A stretch of 64,000 bases of DNA from Litorihabitans aurantiacus (GCF_030161595.1 NZ_BSUM01000001.1:3100001-3164000), one strand, 5' to 3'. Positions 35,661-46,414 are shown, numbered from the stretch's first letter. The notes: generated by a model from the letters alone, not told the origin. Made by a program: numbers and translations.

Positions 35661-35796
35661 GACCATGCGCTGGGCTGCCGTATCGCACCGATACGGCAGC
35701 CCAGCGCATTCTCGTCTCAGGGCGTGCGCCCGCTCGCCCGCCGACCATGCGTGTGGCTGCTGAATCGAGGCGTTACAGCAGTCGCGCGCATTCTCG
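35661..35796. repeat. REP/BIME-like palindromic repeat pair 3 (copies R5 and R6)
   Basis: R5 (35661-35714) has a perfect 21-bp stem, from ATGCGCTGGGC to its complement around a CAC loop flanked by ATCG/CGAT. R6 (35743-35796) is less perfect. Both start GACCATGCG and end CGCATTCTCG, the reverse orientation of R1/R2, and their starts are 82 bp apart. A tandem 17-bp repeat beginning GAGCCGCACCTCGG (35627, 35644) leads into R5. Confidence 0.85.
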
Positions 35797-35851
35797 TTCC
35801 CGGCTCCGGCTCCGGTTCCGGGTCCGGGTCCCGTCGGGGCGGCGCCGGGCG

Positions 35852-36601
35852 CTACGGGGTGACGAGCTCCTCGTACAGCACCGACCTCGAACGCGAGCTC
35901 ATCCGGTAGAACGTGAAGCGCCGACCGCCCCGGGTCCACACCGGCCGCGCCGAGGGCCGCGGATCGTCGCGCTCGCCCAGCACCTCCGCGAGGTGGGCCA
36001 GCGACGCCGCGTACCCCTCGTCGTCGGACCTCGTCGACACCCCCGGGGGCCGCGCACCCGGATCGAGGAAGAAGTGGGCCCGCACCCGCCCGTCATCGAA
36101 GAGCCGGGCCGAGGTGCTGTGCACGAGACCGGCCGGTCGCGGCCAGAACCCGGTCTCCTTGCGCTCGGCGCCGGCGTCGGCGAACCCGTGCGCGAGGAGC
36201 CAGGGCACGCCGTCGGCTCCCGCCAGGAAGTCGGCGGCCGCCGCACGCACCTGCTCGAGCGACACCTTCGCGTGCAGCGACACCCACAGCGACCCGCGCG
36301 CCACGCACACGCCTGCGTCGTAGGAGCCCAGGTCCCAGTGCTTGTCGGACCCGACCGCCTTCCCGACGGCGCGGGAGCACGCCAGGCGGACGCGCTTCAA
36401 CAGCGCATCGACGTCCTCGACGCCGTCGAGCGGCACCTCGAGCTCGACGCGCGGCGGCTCGCCCCGCGTCAGCGTCGGCAGCCCGACGTCGGCGAGCGCG
36501 GCCTCCAGCTCCCCCACCGTCGCGAGCGCGTCGCGCCAGATCGTCGTCAGCAGCGCCGGCACCGTCGTCGGCAGGTCCTCGGGAGCACTCACCCGCCGCA
36601 C
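35852..36601 (-). CDS. Hypothetical protein, 249 residues
   Basis: I do not recognise a family. Soluble, Arg/Asp/Ala-rich, no signal peptide. Notable segments: GSDKHWDLGSYDAGVCVARG and GSLWVSLHAKVSLEQVRAAA in the middle, FWPRPAGLVHSTSARLFDDG and FFLDPGARPPGVSTRSDDEG towards the end. Codon usage fits the neighbours. Start is uncertain: GTG 36601 or GTG 36592, neither with a good ribosome site. It is framed by repeat pairs 3 and 4, so it is transcriptionally separate from ino1 and pcnA. Confidence 0.7.
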   Translation of the reverse strand: MRRVSAPEDLPTTVPALLTTIWRDALATVGELEAALADVGLPTLTRGEPPRVELEVPLDGVEDVDALLKRVRLACSRAVGKAVGSDKHWDLGSYDAGVCVARGSLWVSLHAKVSLEQVRAAAADFLAGADGVPWLLAHGFADAGAERKETGFWPRPAGLVHSTSARLFDDGRVRAHFFLDPGARPPGVSTRSDDEGYAASLAHLAEVLGERDDPRPSARPVWTRGGRRFTFYRMSSRSRSVLYEELVTP

Positions 36602-36685
36602 GCTAGCCGCCCGGGGTGGTCGGCGGGTGGATCGAGGCGCCCGACGGCGTCGATCGATCCCGAGCGCTCAGCCCCACCTCAGGCC

Positions 36686-36821
36686 GAGCATGCGCGTGAC
36701 TGCTGAATCGCGTCGATACGGCAGCCCAGCGCATTCTCGTCACGGATCGCGCACCCGCACCCCCGGCGACCATGCACGTGACTGCTGATTCGGGTCGATA
36801 CAGCAGTCAGGCGCATTCTCG
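36686..36821. repeat. REP/BIME-like palindromic repeat pair 4 (copies R7 and R8)
   Basis: R7 (36686-36739, GAGCATGCG to CGCATTCTCG) and R8 (36768-36821, GACCATGCA to CGCATTCTCG) start 82 bp apart, the same spacing as pairs 1 and 3. Both share TGACTGCTGAATCG or TGACTGCTGATTCG on the left. They lie between two minus-strand genes, downstream of pcnA. Confidence 0.85.
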
Positions 36822-36851
36822 ATTGAGCCGAGGGAGAGGCGCCCGACGGCG

Positions 36852-38327
36852 TCACTCGCCCTCGCGCGCCGCCCACCAGGAGCGCAGCTCCGCCTCGGCG
36901 CGCTCGGCCCCGAGCGGCCCCTCCTCCATCCGGAGCGCGAGCAGGTGCTTGTAGGCGGCCCCGACCTCGCGCCCCGGCCCGATCCCCAGGATCGCCATGA
37001 TCGCCGTGCCGTCGAGGTCGGGCCGGATGGCGTCGATCTCCTCCTGCTCGCGGAGCTCGGCGATCCGCCTCTCGAGGTCGTCGTAGGCGTGGCTGAGCCG
37101 CTCGGCCTTCTTCCGGTTCCGCGTGGTGCAGTCGGCGCGCGTGAGCCGGTGCAGCCGCTCCAGCAGCGGTCCGGCGTCGGTGACGTACCGCCGCACCGCC
37201 GAGTCGGTCCAGCCGGCCTCGCCGTAACCGTGGAAGCGCAGGTGCAGCGCGATGAGCTCGGAGACCTGCGCCACCGTGCCCTTGTCGAACCGCAGCGCCT
37301 TCAGCCGCCGGCGCGCGAGCTTGGCGCCGACGATCTCGTGGTGGTGGAACGAGACGCGCCCGCCGCTCTCGTTGCGCCGCGTGTCCGGCTTGCCGATGTC
37401 GTGCAGCAGCGCCGCGAGCCGCAGCACCAGGTCGGGGCCGGGGACCGCGCCGTCGGCGGGCGTCTCGAGCGCGATCGCCTGGTCGAGCACCGTGAGCGAG
37501 TGGGTGTAGACGTCCTTGTGCCGGTGGTGCTCGTCGATCTCGAGACGCATGGCGGGCACCTCGGGCAGCACGACGTCGGCCACCCCCGTCTCCACGAGCA
37601 GCTCGATCCCGCGGCGCGGCGCGGGCGCGAGCAGCGTCTTGACCAGCTCGGCCTGCACCCGCTCGGCCGAGACGATCTCCAGCCGCGGCGCGAGCTCGGT
37701 CATCGCCGTCATCACGCCCGGCTCGACGTCGAGCCCCAGCTGCGCGGCGAAGCGCGCCGCGCGCAGGATCCGCAGCGGGTCCTCGTCGAAGGACTGCTGC
37801 GGCGACGCGGGCGTGTTCAGCACGCCGGCGGCGAGGTCGGCCAGGCCGCCCCACGGGTCCACGAACGTCAGGTCGGGCAGCCGCACCGCCATCGCGTTGA
37901 CCCGGAAGTCACGCCGCTCGAGGTCGCCCTCGAGGGTGTCGCCGAACGCGACGACGGGCTTGCGCGAGCCCTCGTCGTACGCCTCGGTGCGGTAGGTCGT
38001 GATCTCCACGACGACGTCGCCCCGCCGCCCCGCGATCGTCCCGAAGTCGCGCCCGACGTCCCAGGTGGCGTCAGCCCACTCCGCCAGGATCGCCTCGGTC
38101 TGCTCGGGCCGCGCGCTCGTGGTGAAGTCGAGGTCGGCGCTGCGGCGCCCCAGGAACGCGTCGCGCACGGGACCGCCCACGAGGGCCAGCTCGTGACCGG
38201 CGGCGGCGAACATCGGACCCAGCGGATCGGTCTCCGAGGCGATGGTGGCCAGCACCGACAGGGCGGTGCGCATGAGGTGGGCCGGGGTGGCGGCGGAGGG
38301 GGCGGTGGGAGGGGCGGGAGCCTGCAT
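36852..38327 (-). CDS. pcnA: CCA tRNA nucleotidyltransferase / poly(A) polymerase family
   Basis: Encodes 491 residues, full length. The nucleotidyltransferase head has LVGGPVRDAFLGRRSADLDF (metal-binding D-x-D), then GDLERRDFRVNAMAVRLPD and EDPLRILRAARFAAQLG; a C-terminal HD-type domain carries HKDVYTHSLTVLDQA and LAALLHDIGKPDTRR. It adds or repairs the CCA end of tRNA. The name pcnA follows the M. tuberculosis homologue Rv3907c, whose neighbours (Nudix, large exported protein, murJ) are the same here. ATG 38327, divergent from the Nudix gene by 41 bp, so they share a compact promoter region. Confidence 0.94.
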   Translation of the reverse strand: MQAPAPPTAPSAATPAHLMRTALSVLATIASETDPLGPMFAAAGHELALVGGPVRDAFLGRRSADLDFTTSARPEQTEAILAEWADATWDVGRDFGTIAGRRGDVVVEITTYRTEAYDEGSRKPVVAFGDTLEGDLERRDFRVNAMAVRLPDLTFVDPWGGLADLAAGVLNTPASPQQSFDEDPLRILRAARFAAQLGLDVEPGVMTAMTELAPRLEIVSAERVQAELVKTLLAPAPRRGIELLVETGVADVVLPEVPAMRLEIDEHHRHKDVYTHSLTVLDQAIALETPADGAVPGPDLVLRLAALLHDIGKPDTRRNESGGRVSFHHHEIVGAKLARRRLKALRFDKGTVAQVSELIALHLRFHGYGEAGWTDSAVRRYVTDAGPLLERLHRLTRADCTTRNRKKAERLSHAYDDLERRIAELREQEEIDAIRPDLDGTAIMAILGIGPGREVGAAYKHLLALRMEEGPLGAERAEAELRSWWAAREGE

Positions 38328-38368
38328 GGTCCCCAGGTTCCCATGCCGCCTGACTTAGGGTGGTGGGC

Positions 38369-38893
38369 ATGTCCATCCCCCTGCCGGCGCCCCGCTCGCC
38401 GGGCCGGCCGGCCCCGCCGCCCGCCCGCGCCGTGCGCGCGAGCAGCGGTCTGCCGGTGGTGGACGAGACCTCCGCGGGGGGTCTGGTGATCGACGTCGTC
38501 GACGGCGTCGCGCAGTGCGCGGTCATCGCGCGTCGCAACCGCGCGGGTCGCCTCGAGTGGTGCCTGCCGAAGGGTCACCTCGAGGGTGTCGAGACCGCCG
38601 AGGAGGCGGCCGTCCGCGAGGTCGCGGAGGAGACCGGCATCGTCAGCCAGGTGGTGCGCCACCTCGCCACGATCGACTACTGGTTCGCCGGCCACGACCG
38701 CCGCGTCCACAAGGTCGTGCACCACTACCTGCTGGCGGCGCTGGGCGGCGAGCTGACCACGGAGAACGACCCCGACCACGAGGCCGAGGAGGTCGCGTGG
38801 GTCGCGCTCGACGACCTCGCCGCCCGCCTGGCCTACCCCAACGAGCGCCGCATCGTCTCCATGGCGCGGGACGTGCTCGTCGGCGGCTCGTGA
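38369..38893 (+). CDS. Nudix hydrolase (MutT4-like)
   Basis: Encodes 174 residues. The Nudix box GxxExxxREUxEExGU reads GHLEGVETAEEAAVREVAEE followed by TGI, complete with catalytic glutamates. It probably cleans oxidised or alarmone nucleotides; the homologue at this place in M. tuberculosis is MutT4 (Rv3908). ATG 38369 is preferred over GTG 38360 and 38363 because of AGGG about 10 nt upstream. It begins an operon running into the DUF6049 and murJ genes; the stop overlaps a GTG at 38890 that may be the true start of the next gene. Confidence 0.9.
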   Translation: MSIPLPAPRSPGRPAPPPARAVRASSGLPVVDETSAGGLVIDVVDGVAQCAVIARRNRAGRLEWCLPKGHLEGVETAEEAAVREVAEETGIVSQVVRHLATIDYWFAGHDRRVHKVVHHYLLAALGGELTTENDPDHEAEEVAWVALDDLAARLAYPNERRIVSMARDVLVGGS

Positions 38894-38921
38894 CCGCCTC
38901 GGGGGCGGGTGCGGCGACGCC

Positions 38922-41383
38922 GTGCCCGGCGGGCGTCGCTCGCGCGCGGGCGGGGGCCCCGAGCGGGCCCGGCGCACGACGGCGGTGCGCACCACCGTCC
39001 TCGCCCTCGCCCTGGCGCTCGTGCCGGGTGTCCTCGCACTCCCCGCGAGCGCCGCACCCTCGCCGTCGCCCTCGCCGACCGAGGTCGAGATCCCCGCCGT
39101 CGCGCCACCCGTCAGCCTCGAGCTGACCGACCTCGCGCCCGCGTTCGCGCTCCCGGGCGACACCCTCGTGCTCACCGGGACGCTCACGAACACGAGCGAG
39201 ACGGACTTCGTCGACCCGACCCTGCGGATCGACGTGCAGCAGGCCGTCCCGACCACGACGTCGGCGATGGAGCGGTGGTTCGACACGACCACGGGGCCGC
39301 GCGGCCGCACGGTCGTCACGGCGGACTACGGCGTCACCGTCCCCGCGGGCGGGAGCGCGCCGTTCTCGTTCTCGGTCCCGGTCGCCGACCTGGGGTTCCC
39401 GATCCGCTTCGACAACTGGGGCGCGCGCGGTCTGCAGGTCGCGCTGACGGCCGGTGGCCGGACCGCCGTCGCCCGCACCGTGGGCGTGTTCCACCCGGGC
39501 GAGGAGGTGCGCGAACCCGACCTCGGGCTCGGCATCCTCGTCCCGCTCACGCCGAGCGCGCAGGAGTGGACGACCGCTGTCGAGACCGGTCGCAGCATCG
39601 AGCAGGTGGCCGGCGACCGCATCCGCGACGTCGTGGAGGCCGCCGGACCGGCCGCCTCGTGGGCGCTCGACCCCGCGCTGCTGACGGTGCCGACGTCGCC
39701 CTCGGGCGGGTCGTCCCAGAACGAGGGTGACGACGCCGCGGGTGACGACGGCGAGGGGGACGGCGCCGCCGGGACCGGCGATCCCACGGATCCCGGCGCG
39801 ACCGGCGACGACGGCCAGCCCGCCGACCCGGCGGACCCCGCCGACCCGACGTCGCCGCAGGACCCCGCCGACCCCGCCGACCCCGACGCCACGGACGACC
39901 CCGAGGCCACTGCCGAGCCGACCGACGGCCGCCTCGCCGCCGACCTCGTCGCGGCGGCGGGTGGCCGCGAGGTCCTGGCGCTCCCGTGGGCCGACGCCGA
40001 CGTGCCGGCGCTGGCCGGCACGGGCGCCGACGGGCGCACGCTCCTGACCGACGCCCGCGCGTCCGCGCTCGAGACCTTCGCCGCCGTCGGGCTGCCCGCC
40101 GTCACCACGACCGCCTGGCCGGCGGACCCGGGCACCAGCCAGGAGGCGCTCTCGCTGGCGCTCCGCGCGGGCTACTCCGCCGTGGTGCTCGAGGGTGCGT
40201 CGTCGTCGCAGGAGGACGCGACCGCCGTCGGCGCACGCACCGACCTCATCGACCAGACGGACCAGACCGCGCGCGTGCCCGCGCTCGTGTCGGACGCGCG
40301 GCTGTCGGCCGCCCTGGGCGGTGCCGTCCCCGAGGGCGCCACCACGATGAGCGACGCGCTGGCGAGCCGGCAGCACGCACTCGCGCTCACCGCCGTGATG
40401 ACGCGGGAGGCCACGACCTCGCGCACGGTCCTCGCGACGCTCGACCGCGCCGTCGCGGGCGAGCTCGGTGGGGACGACGGCGCCGCCCAGCTCGGCGCGC
40501 GCGCCGCCGCCCTGACGAACGCCCCGTGGATCACGACGACGAGCCTCGGCGACGCGTTCGCGATGCAGCCCGACGAGGCGGAGGAGGCGACGAGCACCAC
40601 CCTGCCGGCGACCGCGGACGTGACGAGCCCCGACTTCGCGCGGGCCGTGGACGCCGTCGTCGACGGGCTCGGGACGACGACGGGCCTGCGCGGTGCCCTC
40701 GAGCACCCCGAGGTGCTCGACGACGTCCGGCACGACCTCGCCACGGCCACCTCGAGCGCGTGGCGCACGGCCGACGTGAGCCCCGCCGTCGTGACCGACG
40801 CCGCGGCCGCGACGCTGGCGACCTACACGAACGCGGTCACCGTCGCGGTCCCCGCGAGCCTCGTCGACCTCCTGGCGGAGCAGAGCGCCGTCCCGCTCAC
40901 GCTCACCAACACCCTGGACCAGCGCGTCACGGTGGAGGTCCACGTCGACCCGGCGCAGCCGGCGCTGCGCGTGGCCGACGTCGACCCCGTGACGATCGAG
41001 CCGGGGAGTCGGCGCGCGTGCCGGTCCCGATGGTCGCCGTCGCGAACGGCCGCACCCGGGTGGACGTCAGCGTCACGAGTCCTGACGGCGTCGTGATCGG
41101 CGTCGGGGAGACGTTCGACCTGCGCGTGCGGGCCGAGTGGGAGACGGTCGGCACCGGGATCGTGGCCGCCGCGCTCGGTCTGCTCCTGGTGGTCGGTCTC
41201 GTGCGCACCGTGCGGCGCGGTCGGCGCGACGCCGGCGGTCACGTGCCGGGCACGCACGAGGGCGGGGAGGACGACGGCGACGGCGGGTCCGACGCCGCCT
41301 CCGAGCCCGACGACACCGGAGAACCCGCCACCCCCGGCACCGGATCCCCCGCAGCACCCCCCGCGACGAGAGCGAGCACATGA
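38922..41383 (+). CDS. DUF6049-family large exported protein; frameshifted near its end
   Basis: Homologue by position of M. tuberculosis Rv3909. A signal peptide (VRTTVLALALALVPGVLALP, ending ASA) leads to a long extracytoplasmic part with an Asp/Pro/Ala-rich linker (about 265-330) and a C-terminal membrane segment (TGIVAAALGLLLVVGLVRTV) with charged tail. One G missing in the run 41003-41006 breaks the frame; with it the protein ends at 41383, overlapping murJ as ATGA. Start is uncertain: GTG 38922 is in frame, GTG 38985 starts at the signal peptide, and GTG 38890 (overlapping the Nudix stop) joins the frame if the G run 38952-38956 is also one short. Likely works with MurJ at the envelope. 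Confidence 0.82.
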
Positions 41384-44300
41384 CGCAGCCGGCCCCCAGC
41401 CTCGTGCGCACGGCCGACAGGGTCTGGCCGGTGCGGCCGCCGTCATGTTCTCGGGGACGTTCGTCTCCCGGGGACTGGGCTTCGTGCGCAACGCGATCCT
41501 CGTCGTCGCCCTCGCGAGCGTGGGTGGGGCGAGCACGGCCTTCACCGTGGCGAACTCGCTGCCGAACGCGATCTACATGCTGCTCGCCGGCGGTGTCATC
41601 AACGCGATCCTCGTCCCGCAGCTCGTGCGCGCGGCGCGGGAGCACGACGGCGGGCGCGAGTACACCAACCGCCTCCTGACGGTGGCGGGTACGGGCCTCG
41701 CGGTGATCACGATCGCGCTGACCGTCGGCGCCGTGGCGCTCGTGACGCTGTACGGCGCGCAGATGGCTCCCGAGTGGCGGCCCGTCGCCTACGCGTTCGC
41801 CTACTGGTGCATCCCCCAGGTCTTCTTCTACGGGCTGTACACGCTGCTGGGTCAGGTGCTGAACGCGCGGCAGGTCTTCGGGCCGTACATGTGGGCGCCG
41901 GCGGCGAACAACGTCGTCGCCATCGTGGGTCTCGCGGTGTACCTGGTGATCTTCGGCGCGATGCCGCGCGAGCAGCTCGCGGCCGCCGAGTTCGGGACCG
42001 ACCGCGTGGTCCTGCTGGCGGGGACGGCCACGCTCGGCGTCGCCGTCCAGGCGCTCGTGCTCGTGGTGCCGCTGTGGCGCTCGGGCTTCCGCTACCGCCC
42101 GGTCTGGGGCGTGCGAGGTCTCGGCGGCGCGAGCCGGATGGCGTCGTGGACGTTCGCCGCGCTCGCCGTCGGGCAGCTCGGGCTCGTGGCCGTCTCCCAG
42201 GTCGCCGCCGCCGCGCAGCACGCGGCCGACCAGCGCGGGGAGACCGGCGCCATCGCCGGGAACCTCATCTACGCGACCGCGTTCATGATCTTCATGCTGC
42301 CGCAGTCGCTCGTGGTGGTCTCGCTCCTGACGGCCGTCTTCACCCGCCTGTCGGCCAAGGCCGCGGCGCGCGACGGGCGCGGTGTGCGCGACGACCTCTC
42401 GCTCGCCATCCGCACCGTCGGCGTGTTCACCGTGCCGGCCGCGACGCTCCTGATGGTCCTGGCGGTCCCGCTCGCGCGGGTCATCACGCTCGGCGGTCAG
42501 GGGGAGGCGGCCGACGAGGCGCTCGGCCGTGTCGTGTGGACGCTCGCCATCGGGATCCCGGCCCTGGCGATGTGGAGCGCCGTCCAGCGCGCCTACTACG
42601 CCTACGAGGACGCCCGCTCGCTGTTCTGGATCCAGGTGCCGATGGCCGCCGTCGTGGCCGCGGGGACGCTGAGCAGCGTGCTGTGGCTGCGCCCGGGCCT
42701 GTGGGTCGCCGCGGCGGGGCTGTGGATCTCCCTCTCGTACGCGCTGGGGGCGCTGATGGGGTTCCTCGGCCTGCGCCGACGGCTGCCGAGCCTCGACGGC
42801 TCGCGCGTGCTCCTGACCCATCTCCGCCTCGTGATGGCCGCGGTGCCGATGGCAGCGCTCGGCGTGGGGGTGATGGCGCTGTGGGGTGCCGACCGCGGCC
42901 TCGTGGTCTCGGTGGTGCAGCTCGTCGTCGTCGGTGGCGCGATGGGGGCGCTCTACCTCTGGCTGGCGCAGCGCCTGCGCGTGGGCGAGATCGCCTTCGT
43001 GAGCTCTCGCGTCGCGTCGCTGACGCGTCCGTTGTCGGCGCGGCTGCGTACGATGGCAGGAGCGCGTCGCGGGGTTCCGCCGGAGACGGCGCAGACGACG
43101 GCGACGGGAGGAGCGGGGTTGGCGTCCACCGACTCGGTCACCAGTGGCATGCTGCTCGCCGACCGCTTCCTCGTCGCCGAGCAGATGCCCTCCGAGACCG
43201 CCGGCGTGCGCCGCTGGCGCGGTCATGACTCGATCCTCGAGCGCGAGGTCGAGGTCCGCTCGGTCGGGGGCGAGCACGCGCAGGAGATGCTCGACGCCGC
43301 ACGCCGCGCCGCCCTCGTCACCGACCCGCGGCTCCCGCGCGTCCTGCGCGTCGGCGAGTTCGAGGGCACCGGGTACATCGTCCTCGAGCCCCTGGGCGGC
43401 ACCCCGCTCACCGACGTCCTCGCGGCCGGTCCGCTCGCGCCCGACGTCGCACGCTCCGTCACCGGCGAGGTCGCCGGCGCCCTCGAGGCCGCCCGCCGCC
43501 GCGGGGTCCACCACACCGCGCTGACCGCCGCCGCCGTCACGGTGACGGGTGCGGGCGCCGTCCGCGTCGCGGGTCTCGGGATCGACGGCGCCGCGACGGG
43601 TGAGCACCCGTCCGCGAGCGAGGCGGCGCGCATCGACGCGGAGGCGCTCGTCGCGCTGCTGCACGCGATGCTCGACGGCGGGGCCTCCGACGACGACGAC
43701 GCCACCGAGGCGCGCCGTGAGCTGCTCGAGGCTGTCCCCGACGTCGTGCGGACACCGTCGAACCTCGTCGTGGCCCTCGCGCCGTGGCGCCCCGTGCCCG
43801 CCGTGGCGGCGCTGCTGGCCGGGCAGGACGGCGGTGAGCTCGACCCCGAGCGCACGAGCGTCGCCGCCTCGGTCGCCGTCGTGGCCGCCCAGGTGCGTCA
43901 GCAGCAGCGGGACCGCGAGGCCGCCGCCGACTCGGCGGCCGCCGACGTGCCCGACGAGGAGATCGTCGACGCCCTCGAGGCCGGCCTCATCGCCGACGCC
44001 GCCGCGACCGGGTCCCCCGGTGTACCCACGTGGGCGCCGACCGGGGCGGCCGGGACGGGCGAGATGCCCCGCCTGGACTCCTCGGGCCTGCCGGTGCTCG
44101 CGGCCGGTGCCGCTGCCGCGGCGGTTGCCGGTGGCAGCGGCGCGGCGACGTCGGCCTCGGGTGTCGACTCGAGCACGCCGTCCCCGGCGTCGGGCACGGC
44201 CGCCGAGGGCGGCGGCCTGCGCGGCTGGCTGCGTCGCCTGGACGCGATCATCCCCGCCGAGCGACGCGTGGCCGCGGGTGAGGCCGCCGTCGCGAGCAGC

Positions 44301-45182
44301 AGCGAGGTGGGCACCGACGCGACCGGCACCGAGGCGAGCGAGCCGTTCCACGCGCCCGACACGACGGGCTGGACCGTGCACGCCGAGGGCGAGCTCCCCG
44401 CCGCCCCCTCGTTCGACGACGCCGTCGGGGCGGCACCCGCCGACGGCGAGGTGGACGCGTCCCACCTCTCCCGCCACAGCAGCGGCACCGGTGAGGGGGC
44501 CGTGGCCGCGTTCGCGACGGGGCTGCTCCGCCGGGTCGGTATCGGTCAGCGCCGCGACGTGCCCGGCGAGCCCGAGGTGCCCGCGACCTCCGAGGCTGCT
44601 GAGCCCACCGAGGCCACCGAGACCTCGGAGACGGCGGTCGGTACCCACGATCTGCCCGCCGCGACCGCGAGCGCGGGTGTCACCGCCCGGATCGAGCAGG
44701 TGCCCGACGTCGTCGACCCCGCTGAGACCGCGGTGGCGGCGCCCGCCGCGCCGGCGCGCCCGACCGAGCCCGCGCGCGTCGCCGAGACCGCGCGGCCGGC
44801 GAAGGCCGACCGCCCCACCCGTGAGTCCCGCCCCCAGCGCCCGGCGGCCCCGGAGCGCGACGACCGTTCCGACGCCGCGCGCGACGCCGACCGGTACGAC
44901 GTCCCGGAGCGACGCGCCCCCGGGCGCATCAACGCGACGCCCTTCGTCCTGATCATCGTGCTGGCCGGTGTCGGCTGGGTGCTCTACCTGGCGCTCGGCT
45001 CGCTGCTCGAGGCCGCCCGCGGCCTCAACCTGGGTGAGGCACCGCCCGCCGCCACCCGCACGCTGACCCCCGCGACCGTCGTCGAGCCGGACCACGCGAG
45101 CGACACGACGACCACCACCGCCCGCGAGACCGACGAGACTGACGAGTCCGAGGTCCGCCCGGCCGACCTGCCCGTCCTGTAG
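41380..45182 (+). CDS. murJ: MurJ lipid II flippase with C-terminal pseudokinase region; frameshifted at its start
   Basis: Repaired length about 1267 residues. Fourteen membrane helices form the MATE-like MurJ domain (MFSGTFVSRGLGFVRNAI, ANSLPNAIYMLLAGGVINAI, LLGQVLNARQVFGPYMWAPA) over about 1-530. A cytoplasmic pseudokinase-like domain follows (MLLADRFLVAEQMPSETAGV, LEPLGGTPLTDVLAAGPLAP) without catalytic Asp motifs, as in mycobacterial MviN where it binds FhaA. Then come a long Ala/Glu/Pro-rich linker, a last membrane segment (PFVLIIVLAGVGWVLYLALG) and a short outer tail of about 60 residues, much shorter than in Mycobacterium. The first ~14 residues are in another frame; one G added at 41420-41422 joins them. 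It flips lipid II. Confidence 0.9.
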
Positions 45183-45186
45183 CGAC

Positions 45187-45216
45187 CCCGCCCGGGGAAC
45201 AACCACCCGGGTCGGG
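45187..45216 (+). terminator. Hairpin after murJ
   Basis: CCCGCCCGGG (45187-45196) pairs with CCCGGGTCGGG (45206-45216) with one bulged T and a 9-nt loop, 5 bp after the murJ stop. It separates the Nudix-DUF6049-murJ operon from trxB. Confidence 0.65.
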
Positions 45217-45260
45217 CCGTTGTCGTCAGGGCCGGGCCCCCGCACGAGGAGAGATCGCAC

Positions 45261-46286
45261 ATGAGCACCGAGACCGCCGACGACGTCCGCGACGTCATCA
45301 TCATCGGATCCGGCCCGTCCGGGTACACCGCGGCCGTCTACGCCGCGCGCGCCGACCTGAAGCCGCTCGTGATCGCGGGCAGCGTGACCGCCGGCGGTGC
45401 GCTCATGAACACCACGGAGGTCGAGAACTTCCCCGGTTTCCGCGACGGCATCATGGGCCCGGACCTCATGGAGAACATGAGCGCGCAGGCGGAGCGCTTC
45501 GGCGCCGAGATCCGCTACGACGACGTCACCGCCGTCGAGCTCGAGGGTGACGTCAAGGTCGTCACGACGGCGGAGGGCGACGTCGAGCGCGCCCGCACCG
45601 TCATCCTCGCCACCGGCTCGGCCTACAAGGAGCTGGGTCTGCCCGACGAGAAGCGCCTCTCGGGCCGCGGCGTCTCGTGGTGCGCGACCTGCGACGGCTT
45701 CTTCTTCCGCGAGCAGCACATCGTCGTCGTCGGCGGTGGCGACTCCGCCGTGGAGGAGGCCACGTTCCTCACGCGGTTCGCCTCGAAGGTCACCATGGTC
45801 GTGCGCCGCGACGAGCTCCGGGCGTCCAAGATCATGCAGGCACGCGCCGAGGCCGACCCGAAGATCGAGATGGCCTGGTTCAGCGAGGTCGCCGCGATCC
45901 ACGGCGAGGACAAGGTGACCGGGGTGACGCTCAAGGACTCGCGCACCGGCGAGGAGCGCGAGCTGGACGCCACGGGCGTCTTCGTCGCCATCGGCCACCT
46001 GCCGCGCACCGACCTCGTGGCCGGTCAGGTCGACCTGGACGAGAGCGGCTACATCGTCGTGAACCACCCGACCACCGCGACCAACGTCCCCGGTGTCTTC
46101 GCGGCCGGCGACGCCGTCGACCACACCTACCGCCAGGCGATCACCGCCGCCGGCACGGGCTGCTCCGCGGCGCTGGACGCCGAGCGCTACCTCGCCGCGC
46201 AGGACCAGGCCGCCGAGGCCGCCCGCGGCGAGGGCGACCCGGTCGGCGAGCTCGCCGTCGAGGAGACGGCCCCGCTGCCCGCCTGA
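45261..46286 (+). CDS. trxB: Thioredoxin-disulfide reductase
   Basis: Encodes 341 residues. FAD-binding [20 protein letters not shown] at the start, redox centre CATC (in [11 protein letters not shown]), NADPH-binding [20 protein letters not shown] and a C-terminal [19 protein letters not shown]. It reduces thioredoxin with NADPH. ATG 45261 has a clear GAGGAGAG site. The last 25 residues form an Ala/Glu-rich extension. Followed by a hairpin, then trxA, as in M. tuberculosis trxB2-trxC. Confidence 0.96.
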   Translation: MSTETADDVRDVIIIGSGPSGYTAAVYAARADLKPLVIAGSVTAGGALMNTTEVENFPGFRDGIMGPDLMENMSAQAERFGAEIRYDDVTAVELEGDVKVVTTAEGDVERARTVILATGSAYKELGLPDEKRLSGRGVSWCATCDGFFFREQHIVVVGGGDSAVEEATFLTRFASKVTMVVRRDELRASKIMQARAEADPKIEMAWFSEVAAIHGEDKVTGVTLKDSRTGEERELDATGVFVAIGHLPRTDLVAGQVDLDESGYIVVNHPTTATNVPGVFAAGDAVDHTYRQAITAAGTGCSAALDAERYLAAQDQAAEAARGEGDPVGELAVEETAPLPA

Positions 46287-46312
46287 GCCGTCCGCACCCC
46301 CGCAGCCGGACC

Positions 46313-46345
46313 GCGCCCGGAGCCCCGACACGGGCTCCGGGCGCG
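46313..46345 (+). terminator. Hairpin between trxB and trxA
   Basis: CGCGCCCG-AGCCC (46313-46325) pairs with GGGCT-CCGGGCGCG (46332-46345) over 13 bp with one bulged G. Located 27 bp after trxB; trxA probably has its own promoter or depends on read-through. Confidence 0.65.
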
Positions 46346-46414
46346 TCGTCGCCCGCACCCCGTGCGCAGGAGTAGCCTGGGAACTTCGCGACCGTACTGC
46401 GATGGAGTGAACAG

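Noticed and set aside
27696-36821. Palindromic repeats as CRISPR or as ends of one transposon
   Set aside because: Copies are paired, variable inside and separated by whole housekeeping genes, with no spacers, cas genes or transposase between them.
41073-46358. Very long open frame of 1761 codons on the minus strand
   Set aside because: It lies opposite intact murJ and trxB and part of the DUF6049 gene; the translation is Arg/Gly/His/Asp-rich without any family pattern, a usual shadow in GC-rich DNA.
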